A stretch of 22,259 nucleotides of DNA, from NCBI GenBank assembly GCA_041675865.1, contig JBAYTA010000024.1:1-22259 (forward strand), read 5' to 3'. The notes under the pieces were generated by a model that saw only the letters and a list, made by a program, of their open reading frames with translations, made no database searches and had not been told where the DNA came from. Made by a program: the position numbers and the translations under genes. Origin of the DNA: DUVT01 sp041675865. Its GTDB lineage: Bacteria; Bacillota_I; Bacilli_A; ML615J-28; CAG-698. Of the stretch, positions 12,574 to 19,716 are shown piece by piece (within the stretch, counting starts at the first letter, position 1; every line of letters begins with the position of its first letter).

Positions 12574-12602
12574 TTGAGATTTGTCGATTTTAATGTTATA
12601 CT
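12574..12602 (+). promoter_or_regulatory. Sigma-A promoter (extended -10) for the HU-ankyrin operon
   Basis: TTGAGA at 12574-12579, a 17-base spacer, TATACT at 12597-12602, with TG at 12594-12595 giving an extended -10. Confidence 0.8.
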
Positions 12603-12631
12603 AAAAATACATTTCTTAGGAGTTATAAACT

Positions 12632-12901
12632 ATGAAAAGAGAAGAATATTTAGAAAAAATAAAACTTAAAACCGGTGTAGACAAAAAGTATATAGATATA
12701 GTTATAAAAGAATATTTAGAATTATTAAAAGAAAAAATTATAACTGAGAAAAAAGCAAGTATAACAAATTTTGGTACATTTAATTTAAGAACAACAAAAC
12801 CTCATACTATATTTAGTCCAGTAGATGGCTCAAAGATTAAAAGTGAGGGGGTTAATAGAATCTATTTTTCAACGAGCAAAGATTTTCAAAATAAATTATA
12901 A
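12632..12901 (+). CDS. hup: HU/IHF-family DNA-bending protein
   Basis: 89 residues, the family's normal size. The helical N-terminal half is followed by ITNFGTFNLR, matching the family's G-F-G-T-F-x-x-R, and by the beta-arm. At the arm tip the usual R-N-P-x-T-G is F-S-P-V-D-G: the proline that intercalates into DNA is kept, but the neighbouring arginine and asparagine are lost, and the arm has fewer arginines than typical HU. It therefore looks like a divergent HU that may bend DNA with altered affinity, or a second paralogue. It follows spoIVA as hbs does in B. subtilis. It has its own strong promoter and a TTAGGAG binding site, and is followed 11 bases later by the ankyrin gene. Confidence 0.88.
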   Translation: MKREEYLEKIKLKTGVDKKYIDIVIKEYLELLKEKIITEKKASITNFGTFNLRTTKPHTIFSPVDGSKIKSEGVNRIYFSTSKDFQNKL

Positions 12902-12912
12902 GAGGTAATTTT

Positions 12913-14223
12913 ATGGAAACTATCAAAAGATTATATCATAATATTGGTGATGGCAAATCTAGTAATGTACTTGATGCTATAATGAGTAATGATTGTAAAT
13001 TTGTTATTAAGTATATTGAAGATGGTAATGACATTCATTATACTGATGATAAAGGTGAAAGTTTCCTTCATAAAGCTGCAAGAAATAATAATTATGAAAT
13101 CGTAGACTTGTTGATAAGATTAGGACTTGACTTAAATGCGAAAAATAATTTTCATGATACACCACTTCATTTAGCCGTTCAGTTTAATAATTTAATTATA
13201 GTAGATCGACTAATTTTTAAAGGTGCTTATGTAAATGTGAAAAACAAAAAGAAGATTTCTCCCCTACATTTAGCTGCTAAAGGAGGAAGAATTGAAATTA
13301 TAAACCTATTAATTTCAAATCAGGCAAAAATTAGTGCTAATGATGAAAATGGTGTTAAACCTATTCATTATGCTACACAAAGTGGTAATGAAGAAGTAAT
13401 CAGAATCTTGCTAAATAATGGGGCTAGTCTAAATGATTTTGATGATCGTAAAAATACAGTATTACATCATGCATGTTTCACTGGTAATGATGAATTAGTT
13501 GCCTTTATTTTAAGATATTTATCTGTATCAGATTTAAGAAATATCTATGGTAATACAGCTCTTCATACTGCTGCACATTATTGCCATAAACAAACACTTG
13601 AATTATTAGTTAAAAATGGTTATAACCCTACTTTATTAAATGATAATCTTCAAAGTCCGCTTGATATAGCTATTAAGTATAATGTGAAAGAAAATTCTGA
13701 TTTCTTAAAAACATATATGCTGAGTAGAGAATACAAGAGATTAATGAAAAGTGGAGAAATATATAATGCAGCAGCAAATGCAAATTTGCAGTTATTAATT
13801 CAAAAGATAAATAGTAATAACATAAATCAACTAGACTATTTTGGTAGATCTGTTTTATACTATGCAATTTGTAGTGAATCCTTGGAATCAATTGAATTCT
13901 TAGTCAAAAAGGGAGCTAATATAAAGGTTATAGATGAACATGGCCAATCAGCATTATTGATTGCTATGTATACTGAAAACCTAAAAATTATAGAATTTTT
14001 TTTGAGAAATAATGCTGATGTAAATGAAATTTTCTATAATCGTAGTTATTTATATCGAAGTATTACTAGAGATAGTTATGATTTAACAAAATTATTAATA
14101 AGTTATAATGCTGATATAACTTATATTGATTATAAATATAGAACAATATTTTCTTATGCGCTTGAATATGCTAGTGATGATATTATAGAATTATTAGTTG
14201 ATCGAGGTGCAAATATGATTTAA
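12913..14223 (+). CDS. Ankyrin-repeat protein
   Basis: 436 residues made almost entirely of about ten to eleven ankyrin repeats of around 33 residues. Clear units include TPLHLAVQFNN, SPLHLAAKGGR, KPIHYATQSGN, TVLHHACFTGN and TALHTAAHYCH, each followed by a second helix such as IINLLISNQA and a beta-turn N-A-K/N-V-K. A non-repeat spacer near residues 265-285 separates a C-terminal block of about four more diverged repeats. There is no signal peptide or membrane segment, so it is probably cytoplasmic and binds proteins; no partner can be named. Its GC and codon use match the neighbours, so recent transfer is not evident. It shares the HU operon (AGAGG site overlapping the HU stop) and ends at a terminator. 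Confidence 0.92.
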   Translation: METIKRLYHNIGDGKSSNVLDAIMSNDCKFVIKYIEDGNDIHYTDDKGESFLHKAARNNNYEIVDLLIRLGLDLNAKNNFHDTPLHLAVQFNNLIIVDRLIFKGAYVNVKNKKKISPLHLAAKGGRIEIINLLISNQAKISANDENGVKPIHYATQSGNEEVIRILLNNGASLNDFDDRKNTVLHHACFTGNDELVAFILRYLSVSDLRNIYGNTALHTAAHYCHKQTLELLVKNGYNPTLLNDNLQSPLDIAIKYNVKENSDFLKTYMLSREYKRLMKSGEIYNAAANANLQLLIQKINSNNINQLDYFGRSVLYYAICSESLESIEFLVKKGANIKVIDEHGQSALLIAMYTENLKIIEFFLRNNADVNEIFYNRSYLYRSITRDSYDLTKLLISYNADITYIDYKYRTIFSYALEYASDDIIELLVDRGANMI

Positions 14224-14245
14224 TCTCATTTTTAATGAGATTTTT
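14222..14245 (+). terminator. Terminator after the ankyrin gene
   Basis: AATCTCATT (14222-14230) pairs with AATGAGATT (14234-14242) around a 3-base loop, and T continues to 14245. It overlaps the stop codon. Confidence 0.85.
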
Positions 14246-14255
14246 CATTTATTAC

Positions 14256-14283
14256 TAATAATTCTAGGATAATTTCATATTAT
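14256..14283 (+). promoter_or_regulatory. Sigma-E-like promoter of gerM, giving a leaderless message
   Basis: TAATAAT at 14256-14262 (six of seven to K-M-ATATT), 13 bases, CATATTAT at 14276-14283, the same octamer as before spoIVA. The expected start point lies at about the A of the gerM ATG (14289). gerM is sigma-E dependent in B. subtilis. Confidence 0.45.
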
Positions 14284-14288
14284 TTAGT

Positions 14289-15080
14289 ATGAGAAAAATT
14301 GCACCATTTTTAATTTTATTAATATTTTTTACTTTTGTCATATTAGTAATTTCTAAGTTTAGTGGAATGGAACATAAAATTGAATATGTTTCAACTTTGG
14401 AAAATACAGATCAAGAGATAATAAAGGTTTGCGTTCTAAATGATGATCAACAATTAGTTTTAATTAATACTAATAAACATACTAATGAAAATATATATAT
14501 TTATGTTTTAAAACTTTTCGATCACTATAGAAACAATCTACCAGCAAGTTATAAATCACCACTAAAAGGGAATTTTGAAATAGAAAAAGTAAGAAAAGAT
14601 AAAGATATACTCTATATTGATTTAAAAATGCAATATTTTGAAGCAGGATTAAATGAGTTTTTAAGTGGTCTTGTTTGGTCTTATCATGATTTAGGTATAA
14701 ATAAACTATATCTAGACATTAATGGTAATAAATTTTCTCTTGAAAGAAATCATAATATTAATTCAGTAATCGTTGGTGAAGATATTTATAATAATGAAAA
14801 ACAAATAATTTACTATGAAAACGGAAATGAAATTATACCTGTTACTTACTTCCATAAACAAGATAAACTAAGCTTTTTATTAAATAAAATAGCATCTAAG
14901 TATCAAGAAATAAAATATGATTTTGAAATCGTAGATAAATTTCTTGTAGTAAGTATAGAAGATCCAAATAATTCGTTAAGCGAAGCTGCTATTAGATTGA
15001 TTATTAGAAGTATCGAACAAATAGGAGAATTTGATGAAATAGTTATTATAATAAATGATATAGATGTTTATAACTTATGA
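14289..15080 (+). CDS. gerM: GerM-like protein (two GerMN domains)
   Basis: 263 residues. An N-terminal hydrophobic segment (about 4-22) without a lipobox cysteine suggests a membrane anchor, unlike the lipoprotein GerM of B. subtilis. Two GerMN-type units follow, roughly residues 50-160 and 175-263. The first has LPASYKSPL, a VRKDKDILYIDLK strand and NKLYLDINGN; the second has DKFLVVSIEDPNNSLSEAAI and a matching terminal strand. GerM is needed for normal spore germination and cortex in B. subtilis. The start ATG has no ribosome binding site; the next in-frame ATG (14368) would delete the anchor, so 14289 is kept. The gene ends in TGA with a terminator. In B. subtilis gerM precedes rph and rdgB; here a lipoprotein gene replaces rph. 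Confidence 0.8.
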   Translation: MRKIAPFLILLIFFTFVILVISKFSGMEHKIEYVSTLENTDQEIIKVCVLNDDQQLVLINTNKHTNENIYIYVLKLFDHYRNNLPASYKSPLKGNFEIEKVRKDKDILYIDLKMQYFEAGLNEFLSGLVWSYHDLGINKLYLDINGNKFSLERNHNINSVIVGEDIYNNEKQIIYYENGNEIIPVTYFHKQDKLSFLLNKIASKYQEIKYDFEIVDKFLVVSIEDPNNSLSEAAIRLIIRSIEQIGEFDEIVIIINDIDVYNL

Positions 15081-15108
15081 CTCTTGGTAATTTATCCAAG
15101 AGTTTTTT
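15080..15108 (+). terminator. Terminator after gerM
   Basis: ACTCTTGG (15080-15087) pairs with CCAAGAGT (15096-15103), followed by T to 15108. It begins at the last base of the stop codon. Confidence 0.9.
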
Positions 15109-15162
15109 AATTAATTTTAAAGATTTTATATTTGAAATCAAGAGTTTTATTTTTTCATTTCG

Positions 15163-15191
15163 TTGCTTTATTTTCTCATTTAATATATAAT
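15163..15191 (+). promoter_or_regulatory. Sigma-A promoter for the unknown lipoprotein
   Basis: TTGCTT at 15163-15168, a 17-base spacer, TATAAT at 15186-15191. Confidence 0.7.
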
Positions 15192-15218
15192 TAACTAGAT
15201 TAAATAGAGGAGAAGTAG

Positions 15219-16403
15219 ATGAAGAAATTAATTAAATCAATACTTGTAATATTAATATTTTTTACAAGTGCGTGTACAAAAACGGACGAAAACCAGCAAA
15301 AGATTAATTATGAAGAGTACTTATATAATTATAATGCTACAGTTTCAAATATTGAAAGATTCTATAAATTTACTGGAACAGCTAAAACATTAGATCAAGG
15401 TTATGAATTAACTGTTGATTTGAAGCCAGTGAGAGAACTAGCAACTCATAATTTAGAATTAAAAATAAAATATCATGTGCGTTATAAACTAGAAAATAGT
15501 GATGAAGTAATAAATATGAATCATGAATATAATTTTTTATTTTCAAGAACTGACTCTACTAGTAAAACTATCATAAACGATATGGTAAAAACTAAAGTAG
15601 TTGATTTAGAAACAATCGGCGTTGAAATTATTGAAGCAACTGGAAAAATTTATACTTTTAGAAAAGTTGATTTTGATACTGGTTTTGTAATTAATGAATT
15701 ACAGAACAAAGAAAATTATGATAAATTTATAGCCGCAATTAATAAATTTGAAAACAATCTTAATATAAACTATATTAATATGTATAATAATGTTTCGAAT
15801 AAGTACACTTATGATAATCAAAAAACATCTAGTGATAGCAATTCATCAAGATTAAAAATTATTTTTAATCCATTTTATTTTGAATCATATGCATATGGTA
15901 AGAGAGATATTATTAGAGAAGAAGATGGTAAGTTTTACGAATTTATTATTCGTGATTTTAAACAAGGTGATTTACAAGTTGTAGACAAATATTTAGTAGA
16001 TGAATCTGAGTATGTTGATTATATGGATAGTAGCGATTATTTAGAATCAATGGGATTTGACGAAGAAGAAATTGATTATAAATTAATAAAGATAGAAATC
16101 TTAGAAAATTTTGTTCTTACTGGTTATTTAAAAGATTTTTTAGATGAAGATACTTTTGCTGGATTACTAGCAATATATGAGTTGTTAGGAATATCTGAAT
16201 CAGTTTTAAATAATGCAAAATATGAAATTACTCTTATTTTAAAAGACAATTTTATAAGTATTGAGACCGTATTAAATATTGATGTTGAAACTAATGGACT
16301 AAAAAGTCTAGAAGCTAAAACTATAAACACGATTGACTTCAATGAATTTGCTGTTTATGATTTATGGGATGAAGATAAATATCTAATAAGAGAAAGATAT
16401 TAA
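15219..16403 (+). CDS. Lipoprotein of unknown function
   Basis: 394 residues. The signal peptide ends in T-S-A-C19, a good lipobox, so the mature protein is probably lipid-anchored outside the membrane. The rest has no membrane segment. It alternates beta-type stretches with acidic patches such as YVDYMDSSDYLESMGFDEEE near residues 265-285, and looks like an all-beta or mixed fold of the kind seen in low-GC Gram-positive lipoproteins of unknown role. I recognise no catalytic motif. It has its own sigma-A promoter and a strong GAGGAGAAG binding site, so it is probably expressed in growing cells and not tied to gerM. Its stop codon lies inside the first copy of a 21-base tandem repeat. Confidence 0.85.
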   Translation: MKKLIKSILVILIFFTSACTKTDENQQKINYEEYLYNYNATVSNIERFYKFTGTAKTLDQGYELTVDLKPVRELATHNLELKIKYHVRYKLENSDEVINMNHEYNFLFSRTDSTSKTIINDMVKTKVVDLETIGVEIIEATGKIYTFRKVDFDTGFVINELQNKENYDKFIAAINKFENNLNINYINMYNNVSNKYTYDNQKTSSDSNSSRLKIIFNPFYFESYAYGKRDIIREEDGKFYEFIIRDFKQGDLQVVDKYLVDESEYVDYMDSSDYLESMGFDEEEIDYKLIKIEILENFVLTGYLKDFLDEDTFAGLLAIYELLGISESVLNNAKYEITLILKDNFISIETVLNIDVETNGLKSLEAKTINTIDFNEFAVYDLWDEDKYLIRERY

Positions 16404-16440
16404 AGAAATCTCTATTACAATTAAAGAAATCTCTATTACA
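16399..16440 (+). repeat. Perfect 21-bp tandem duplication over the lipoprotein stop codon
   Basis: Bases 16399-16419 and 16420-16440 are identical (core TTAAAGAAATCTCTATTAC). The first copy contains the lipoprotein's TAA stop. It has no stem-loop character and probably arose by slippage. Confidence 0.95.
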
Positions 16441-16448
16441 TGTATCAC

Positions 16449-16477
16449 TTGATTTTTTTTAAAAAAGGGAGTATTAT
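16449..16477 (+). promoter_or_regulatory. Possible sigma-A promoter for rdgB
   Basis: TTGATT at 16449-16454, a 17-base spacer, TATTAT at 16472-16477. A second TATAAT at 16486-16491 lacks a -35 partner but may be used instead. Confidence 0.5.
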
Positions 16478-16513
16478 ATATATTGTATAATTTCTTATTA
16501 TAGAGGTTTAAAT

Positions 16514-17089
16514 ATGGATTTACTTTTCGCAAGCTCGAATAAAAATAAGGTTGAAGAAGTTAAACTAATTTTCAATAAACACAATATAATTTCTTTAGCT
16601 GATTTAAATGATTATGACGAGGTTGATGAGAATGGTTCAAGTTTTCATGAAAATGCTTATCTTAAAGCTAAATACTTTTATGATAAGTATAAAATAGCTG
16701 TATTTGCTGATGATTCTGGATTGGTAGTGGAAGCATTAAATGGGAATCCAGGGATTAGAAGTGCAAGATATAGTGGTGAAAATGCAACATATTTAAGTAA
16801 TAATCTAAAGCTACTTGCTGAATTAAAAGATAAAACAAATAGACATGCCTATTTTATATCAGTAATTTGCTTTATAGATGAATCCGGAGAAGTACATTAT
16901 TTTGAAGGCAGAGTGGATGGTGAGATATCACAATCTATTCAAAGTGATAATGGCTTTGGTTATGATCCGATTTTTTATTTGCCTGAATATAATAAGACAT
17001 TTGCAGAGCTAGGAAGCGAAAAAAATAAAATCTCACATAGAGCAAAAGCACTTTTTAGCTTAAACAAATTTTTAAAAAGGGAAGTGTAA
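16514..17089 (+). CDS. rdgB: XTP/dITP pyrophosphatase (RdgB/HAM1)
   Basis: 191 residues, full length. The substrate loop SSNKNKVEEV (7-16), the catalytic region ADDSGL (65-70), PGIRSARYSG (79-88), FGYDPIF near residue 152 and the C-terminal SEKNKISHRAKAL are all intact. The enzyme hydrolyses deaminated purine triphosphates (dITP, XTP) to monophosphates and keeps them out of DNA and RNA. An AGAGG binding site precedes the ATG. The next gene begins 4 bases after the stop. B. subtilis ysnA is near gerM too, so the neighbourhood is partly conserved, although rph is absent. Confidence 0.95.
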   Translation: MDLLFASSNKNKVEEVKLIFNKHNIISLADLNDYDEVDENGSSFHENAYLKAKYFYDKYKIAVFADDSGLVVEALNGNPGIRSARYSGENATYLSNNLKLLAELKDKTNRHAYFISVICFIDESGEVHYFEGRVDGEISQSIQSDNGFGYDPIFYLPEYNKTFAELGSEKNKISHRAKALFSLNKFLKREV

Positions 17090-17093
17090 TATA

Positions 17094-17957
17094 ATGGAAG
17101 ATATCATTATTAAAGATTTTAAATCTATTTTAAATGCAAAGAATGTCAAGGTTGTAGAAAGATTAATGGGCGGTATGAGCAATTATACCTATGTTGTTGA
17201 AGCTGATGAAATACTTTATACATTCAGAATTCCTGGAGAATATAGTGAGCATTTTGTTGATCGTGTTGTAGAAAAAGAAAATATAAAGCAAGTCGAAAAA
17301 TTAGGTATTACAAATGATACAATTTATTTAAATACTGTTGATGGTAAAAAAATTGCTTCATATATTCCTGGTGTTCCTTTATCAACAATTGATGAATATT
17401 TATATCCATATGATAAAGTAGCAGATGCCCTAAAGATTATACATGGTTCTAAACTAACTGCTGTTAATGACTATGAACCATTTAAGAGATTAGAGAATTA
17501 TGAAAACATCTGTAAAGATTTAAAATTTGTTCATAATGAGGAATATTTAAAACAAAAAGAATATTTCTTTACATTTAAAGAATATTTAGAAAATACTCCA
17601 AAAGTATTAACTCACGGAGATAGTCAACCGTCAAATTTTGTTTTAACAGAAGATAAAATTTTAGTTGTTGATTTTGAGTTTTGTGCAAACAATGACCCTA
17701 TTTATGATATCGCTTGTTTCGCAAATAAACGCTATGAAGATGGTTTAAAGTTACTTCATGTATATTACAAAAACCCTAGTGAAGATGAATTATTAAGATT
17801 CCATTTATGGAGAGCATTCCAATGCTTCCAATGGTATAATGTTGCAACATTTAAAGATATGGTTGGTATGAGTAAAACATTGCATATTGATTTTAAAAAG
17901 GTTGCCAAACATTATTTAGAATTAATTATCTTTTTATTAAACAAAGTCAGAAAATAG
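17094..17957 (+). CDS. Choline-kinase/LicA-like phosphotransferase
   Basis: 287 residues of the choline/aminoglycoside kinase superfamily. The N-terminal GGMSNYTYVV (26-35) is the nucleotide loop, the Brenner box H174-G-D176 with N181 is the catalytic core, and D193 in VVDFEF with the following NDPIYDIA is the metal-binding DFE segment. This pattern, especially the pairing of HGD-x-x-x-x-N with FE-x-x-x-x-N-D-P, is closer to LicA-type choline kinases than to aminoglycoside kinases. The likely reaction is ATP-dependent phosphorylation of choline or a similar amino-alcohol for decorating surface polymers or lipids, but the substrate is not proven and no licB, licC or licD gene is in view. It is translated from a GGGAAG site within the rdgB end, so the two form an operon. 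Confidence 0.75.
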   Translation: MEDIIIKDFKSILNAKNVKVVERLMGGMSNYTYVVEADEILYTFRIPGEYSEHFVDRVVEKENIKQVEKLGITNDTIYLNTVDGKKIASYIPGVPLSTIDEYLYPYDKVADALKIIHGSKLTAVNDYEPFKRLENYENICKDLKFVHNEEYLKQKEYFFTFKEYLENTPKVLTHGDSQPSNFVLTEDKILVVDFEFCANNDPIYDIACFANKRYEDGLKLLHVYYKNPSEDELLRFHLWRAFQCFQWYNVATFKDMVGMSKTLHIDFKKVAKHYLELIIFLLNKVRK

Positions 17958-18006
17958 ATTTTTTTAAGAATTTTAATAAAAAACTATTACAAATCATAAA
18001 TATTAC

Positions 18007-18035
18007 TTTACATTTGTCTTAGTCTATGTTATAAT
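18007..18035 (+). promoter_or_regulatory. Strong sigma-A promoter (extended -10) for rpsU
   Basis: TTTACA at 18007-18012, a 17-base spacer, TATAAT at 18030-18035 with TG at 18027-18028 as extended -10. Confidence 0.85.
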
Positions 18036-18073
18036 ATATAAGAATTTGAGCGTGGAAGGAGGGACGATGATAA

Positions 18074-18262
18074 ATGCCTAAAACTGTAGTTCGTGAAAAT
18101 GAGACAATTGAAGATGCTCTTAAACGTTTTAAAAGAGATGTTTCCAGAAACGGAGTCCTAGCTGAAGCGCGCAAGCGAGAACATTTCTTAAAACCTAGTG
18201 ATATTAAGAAGATGAAACAAAGAGCCGCACGAAAAAAGAAAACATTTAATCGTTCTCGTTAA
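18074..18262 (+). CDS. rpsU: 30S ribosomal protein S21
   Basis: 62 residues, very basic, opening PKTVVRENETIEDALKRFKR and ending in an arginine/lysine-rich helix (RAARKKKTFNRSR). Both match S21 of Bacillota (57 in B. subtilis, so slightly longer). S21 binds near the anti-Shine-Dalgarno region of 16S rRNA and aids initiation. A near-perfect AAGGAGGG lies 10 bases before the ATG. A closer, out-of-frame ATG at 18067 would encode only four residues and overlap the start; it is probably incidental. The gene has its own promoter and terminator and precedes yqfC-yqfD, the same broad order as in B. subtilis. Confidence 0.97.
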   Translation: MPKTVVRENETIEDALKRFKRDVSRNGVLAEARKREHFLKPSDIKKMKQRAARKKKTFNRSR

Positions 18263-18271
18263 TTAAAGAAT

Positions 18272-18293
18272 AAACCGTATATACGGTTTTTTT
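18272..18293 (+). terminator. Terminator after rpsU
   Basis: A palindrome at 18272-18289 (AAACCG ... CGGTTT), followed by a T run. Confidence 0.9.
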
Positions 18294-18358
18294 CTTTTTC
18301 TGGGGGTCTTTATAATTAATTTAACTTATTTTTCATATAAATTATTAGAGGTGATCTA

Positions 18359-18565
18359 ATGAAAAATGAAATTAATGTAAAGATTTCTATTTATAGAGAC
18401 AATCGCATAATAATTGAAAATTATCAAAAGCTTTTAGATTTATCTGAAGAATTAATAAAAGTAGATATTTATTCTATTTATGGAGACTTTTTAAAATTAA
18501 AACAAATGGATAACTATATGATTGAAATCATTGGTAATATAAATAGAGTGGTTATTCATGAATAG
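18359..18565 (+). CDS. yqfC: Sporulation protein YqfC
   Basis: 68 residues, a little shorter than the roughly 90 of B. subtilis. The core IIIENYQKLLDLSEELIKVDI, then LKLKQMDNYMIEIIGNINRVVI, follows the YabP/YqfC pattern: isoleucine/valine-E-N, a strand with an L-x-x-x-E turn, and a terminal I-x-G-x-I-x-x-I. In B. subtilis YqfC is made in the mother cell under sigma-E. A GAGGTGAT site precedes the ATG. Upstream, CATATAAA (18334-18341) is only a weak sigma-E -10 and no convincing -35 was found. It overlaps yqfD by 8 bases, and that partner is the strongest evidence for the name. Confidence 0.8.
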   Translation: MKNEINVKISIYRDNRIIIENYQKLLDLSEELIKVDIYSIYGDFLKLKQMDNYMIEIIGNINRVVIHE

Positions 18566-19670
18566 GATTAAAAAGTTTCACTGCTATTTAGATAAATCAA
18601 ATTTAGAACTTTTAAGTAAATTTAAAATTTATAATTTAAAAGTTATAGATGATTATTTAAGTTTTTATTGTGATAAATTTACTTTAGATCAATTGTCTAC
18701 AATTATTGAAGTAGAATATGAAGAAGTTTTAGTAATTAAAATTAAAAGGTTTTTTAGAAAATATTTAATTAGCATATTAGGTATATGTTTAATTATTTTA
18801 GCTTTAGTTAATCAAAGTAAAAGTATTGTTGGAGTAAGATTTACAAATAGTGATACTTACAATGAAGAAATATTAAATTATTTAGATAAATATTATAAAA
18901 AAATAGGACCATTTTCCTATCTTAATTCCGATCTAACAATCATTAACACTGATCTTAGAAAAACATTTTACCAATATGAATGGATTGGAATAAGAAAAAA
19001 TGGTGCGTATTTATATATAGATATAAAAGAAATCAAAAACATTAGCTATGAAAATGATCCAAGAGAAGGTTCATATTATGCAAAGATAGATGGAATAATC
19101 AAAAGATATCATGTAGAAAAAGGAATTATCTTAATACAAGAAGAACAATATATTGCAAAAGGTGAAAAATTGATAAGTGGTGAAATCCCTTATCAAAATG
19201 GTGAAATAAAGAATATTAGAGCTAAGGGTTATGTAATTGCTGAAGTATTACAGTATAAAGAATTTTATATTCCAAAAGAAAATTTAAGTATTATTAAAAC
19301 TGGTAAAATAGTAAGAGGTACTGAACTATATGTATTTGGTATAAGATTTGGAAAAAGTAAAAATAAATTTCAAGAATTTGAAAAAGAAGAAAAAATCACA
19401 TTTAATCTATTTAATATTATTCAAAAAAAAGAAGCAGATTATTATGAAACAAAACATGTGAAAGATATTTACTCTGAAGCAGATGCTATTGAATATGCGA
19501 AAAGCATGGTTTTAAAAGAGTTTAAATTAAATAAAGTAAATCCATTTGAGAAAATAATATTTAATGAATTGGTAAAAATAGAATTAGATGGAAATAATTA
19601 TTATGTAAAATTAATCGTGAAAACATATGAAAATATAGCAGAGTTTATTCCAGATGAAATAAGACAATAG
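18558..19670 (+). CDS. yqfD: Sporulation protein YqfD
   Basis: 370 residues (398 in B. subtilis). An N-terminal cytoplasmic domain (about 1-65) and one membrane segment (about 69-85) are followed by a large extracytoplasmic part with VGVRFTNSD just after the membrane, WIGIRKNGAYLYIDIKE near residue 140, and a repeated E-x-G-x-x-L-I-S-G turn. This single-pass layout is typical of YqfD, a mother-cell protein grouped with the sporulation set by comparative genomics; its biochemical role is not established. Translation probably couples to yqfC through the ATGAATAG overlap. The end overlaps the phoH promoter. Confidence 0.88.
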   Translation: MNRIKKFHCYLDKSNLELLSKFKIYNLKVIDDYLSFYCDKFTLDQLSTIIEVEYEEVLVIKIKRFFRKYLISILGICLIILALVNQSKSIVGVRFTNSDTYNEEILNYLDKYYKKIGPFSYLNSDLTIINTDLRKTFYQYEWIGIRKNGAYLYIDIKEIKNISYENDPREGSYYAKIDGIIKRYHVEKGIILIQEEQYIAKGEKLISGEIPYQNGEIKNIRAKGYVIAEVLQYKEFYIPKENLSIIKTGKIVRGTELYVFGIRFGKSKNKFQEFEKEEKITFNLFNIIQKKEADYYETKHVKDIYSEADAIEYAKSMVLKEFKLNKVNPFEKIIFNELVKIELDGNNYYVKLIVKTYENIAEFIPDEIRQ

Positions 19671-19696
19671 ACAATAAAAATTTGCTGTGATATAAT
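19668..19696 (+). promoter_or_regulatory. Sigma-A promoter (extended -10) for phoH-ybeY-cdd-era
   Basis: TAGACA at 19668-19673, overlapping the yqfD stop, a 17-base spacer, and TATAAT at 19691-19696 preceded by TGA. It separates housekeeping genes from the sporulation pair upstream. Confidence 0.75.
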
Positions 19697-19716
19697 AATA
19701 ATTAGGATGGTAATAT

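Noticed and set aside
18067..18081. Four-codon mini-frame ATG-ATA-AAT-GCC-TAA overlapping the rpsU start
   Set aside because: Its ATG is only 3 bases from the binding site and the frame is tiny; AT-rich sequence makes this likely by chance. Not counted as a leader peptide.
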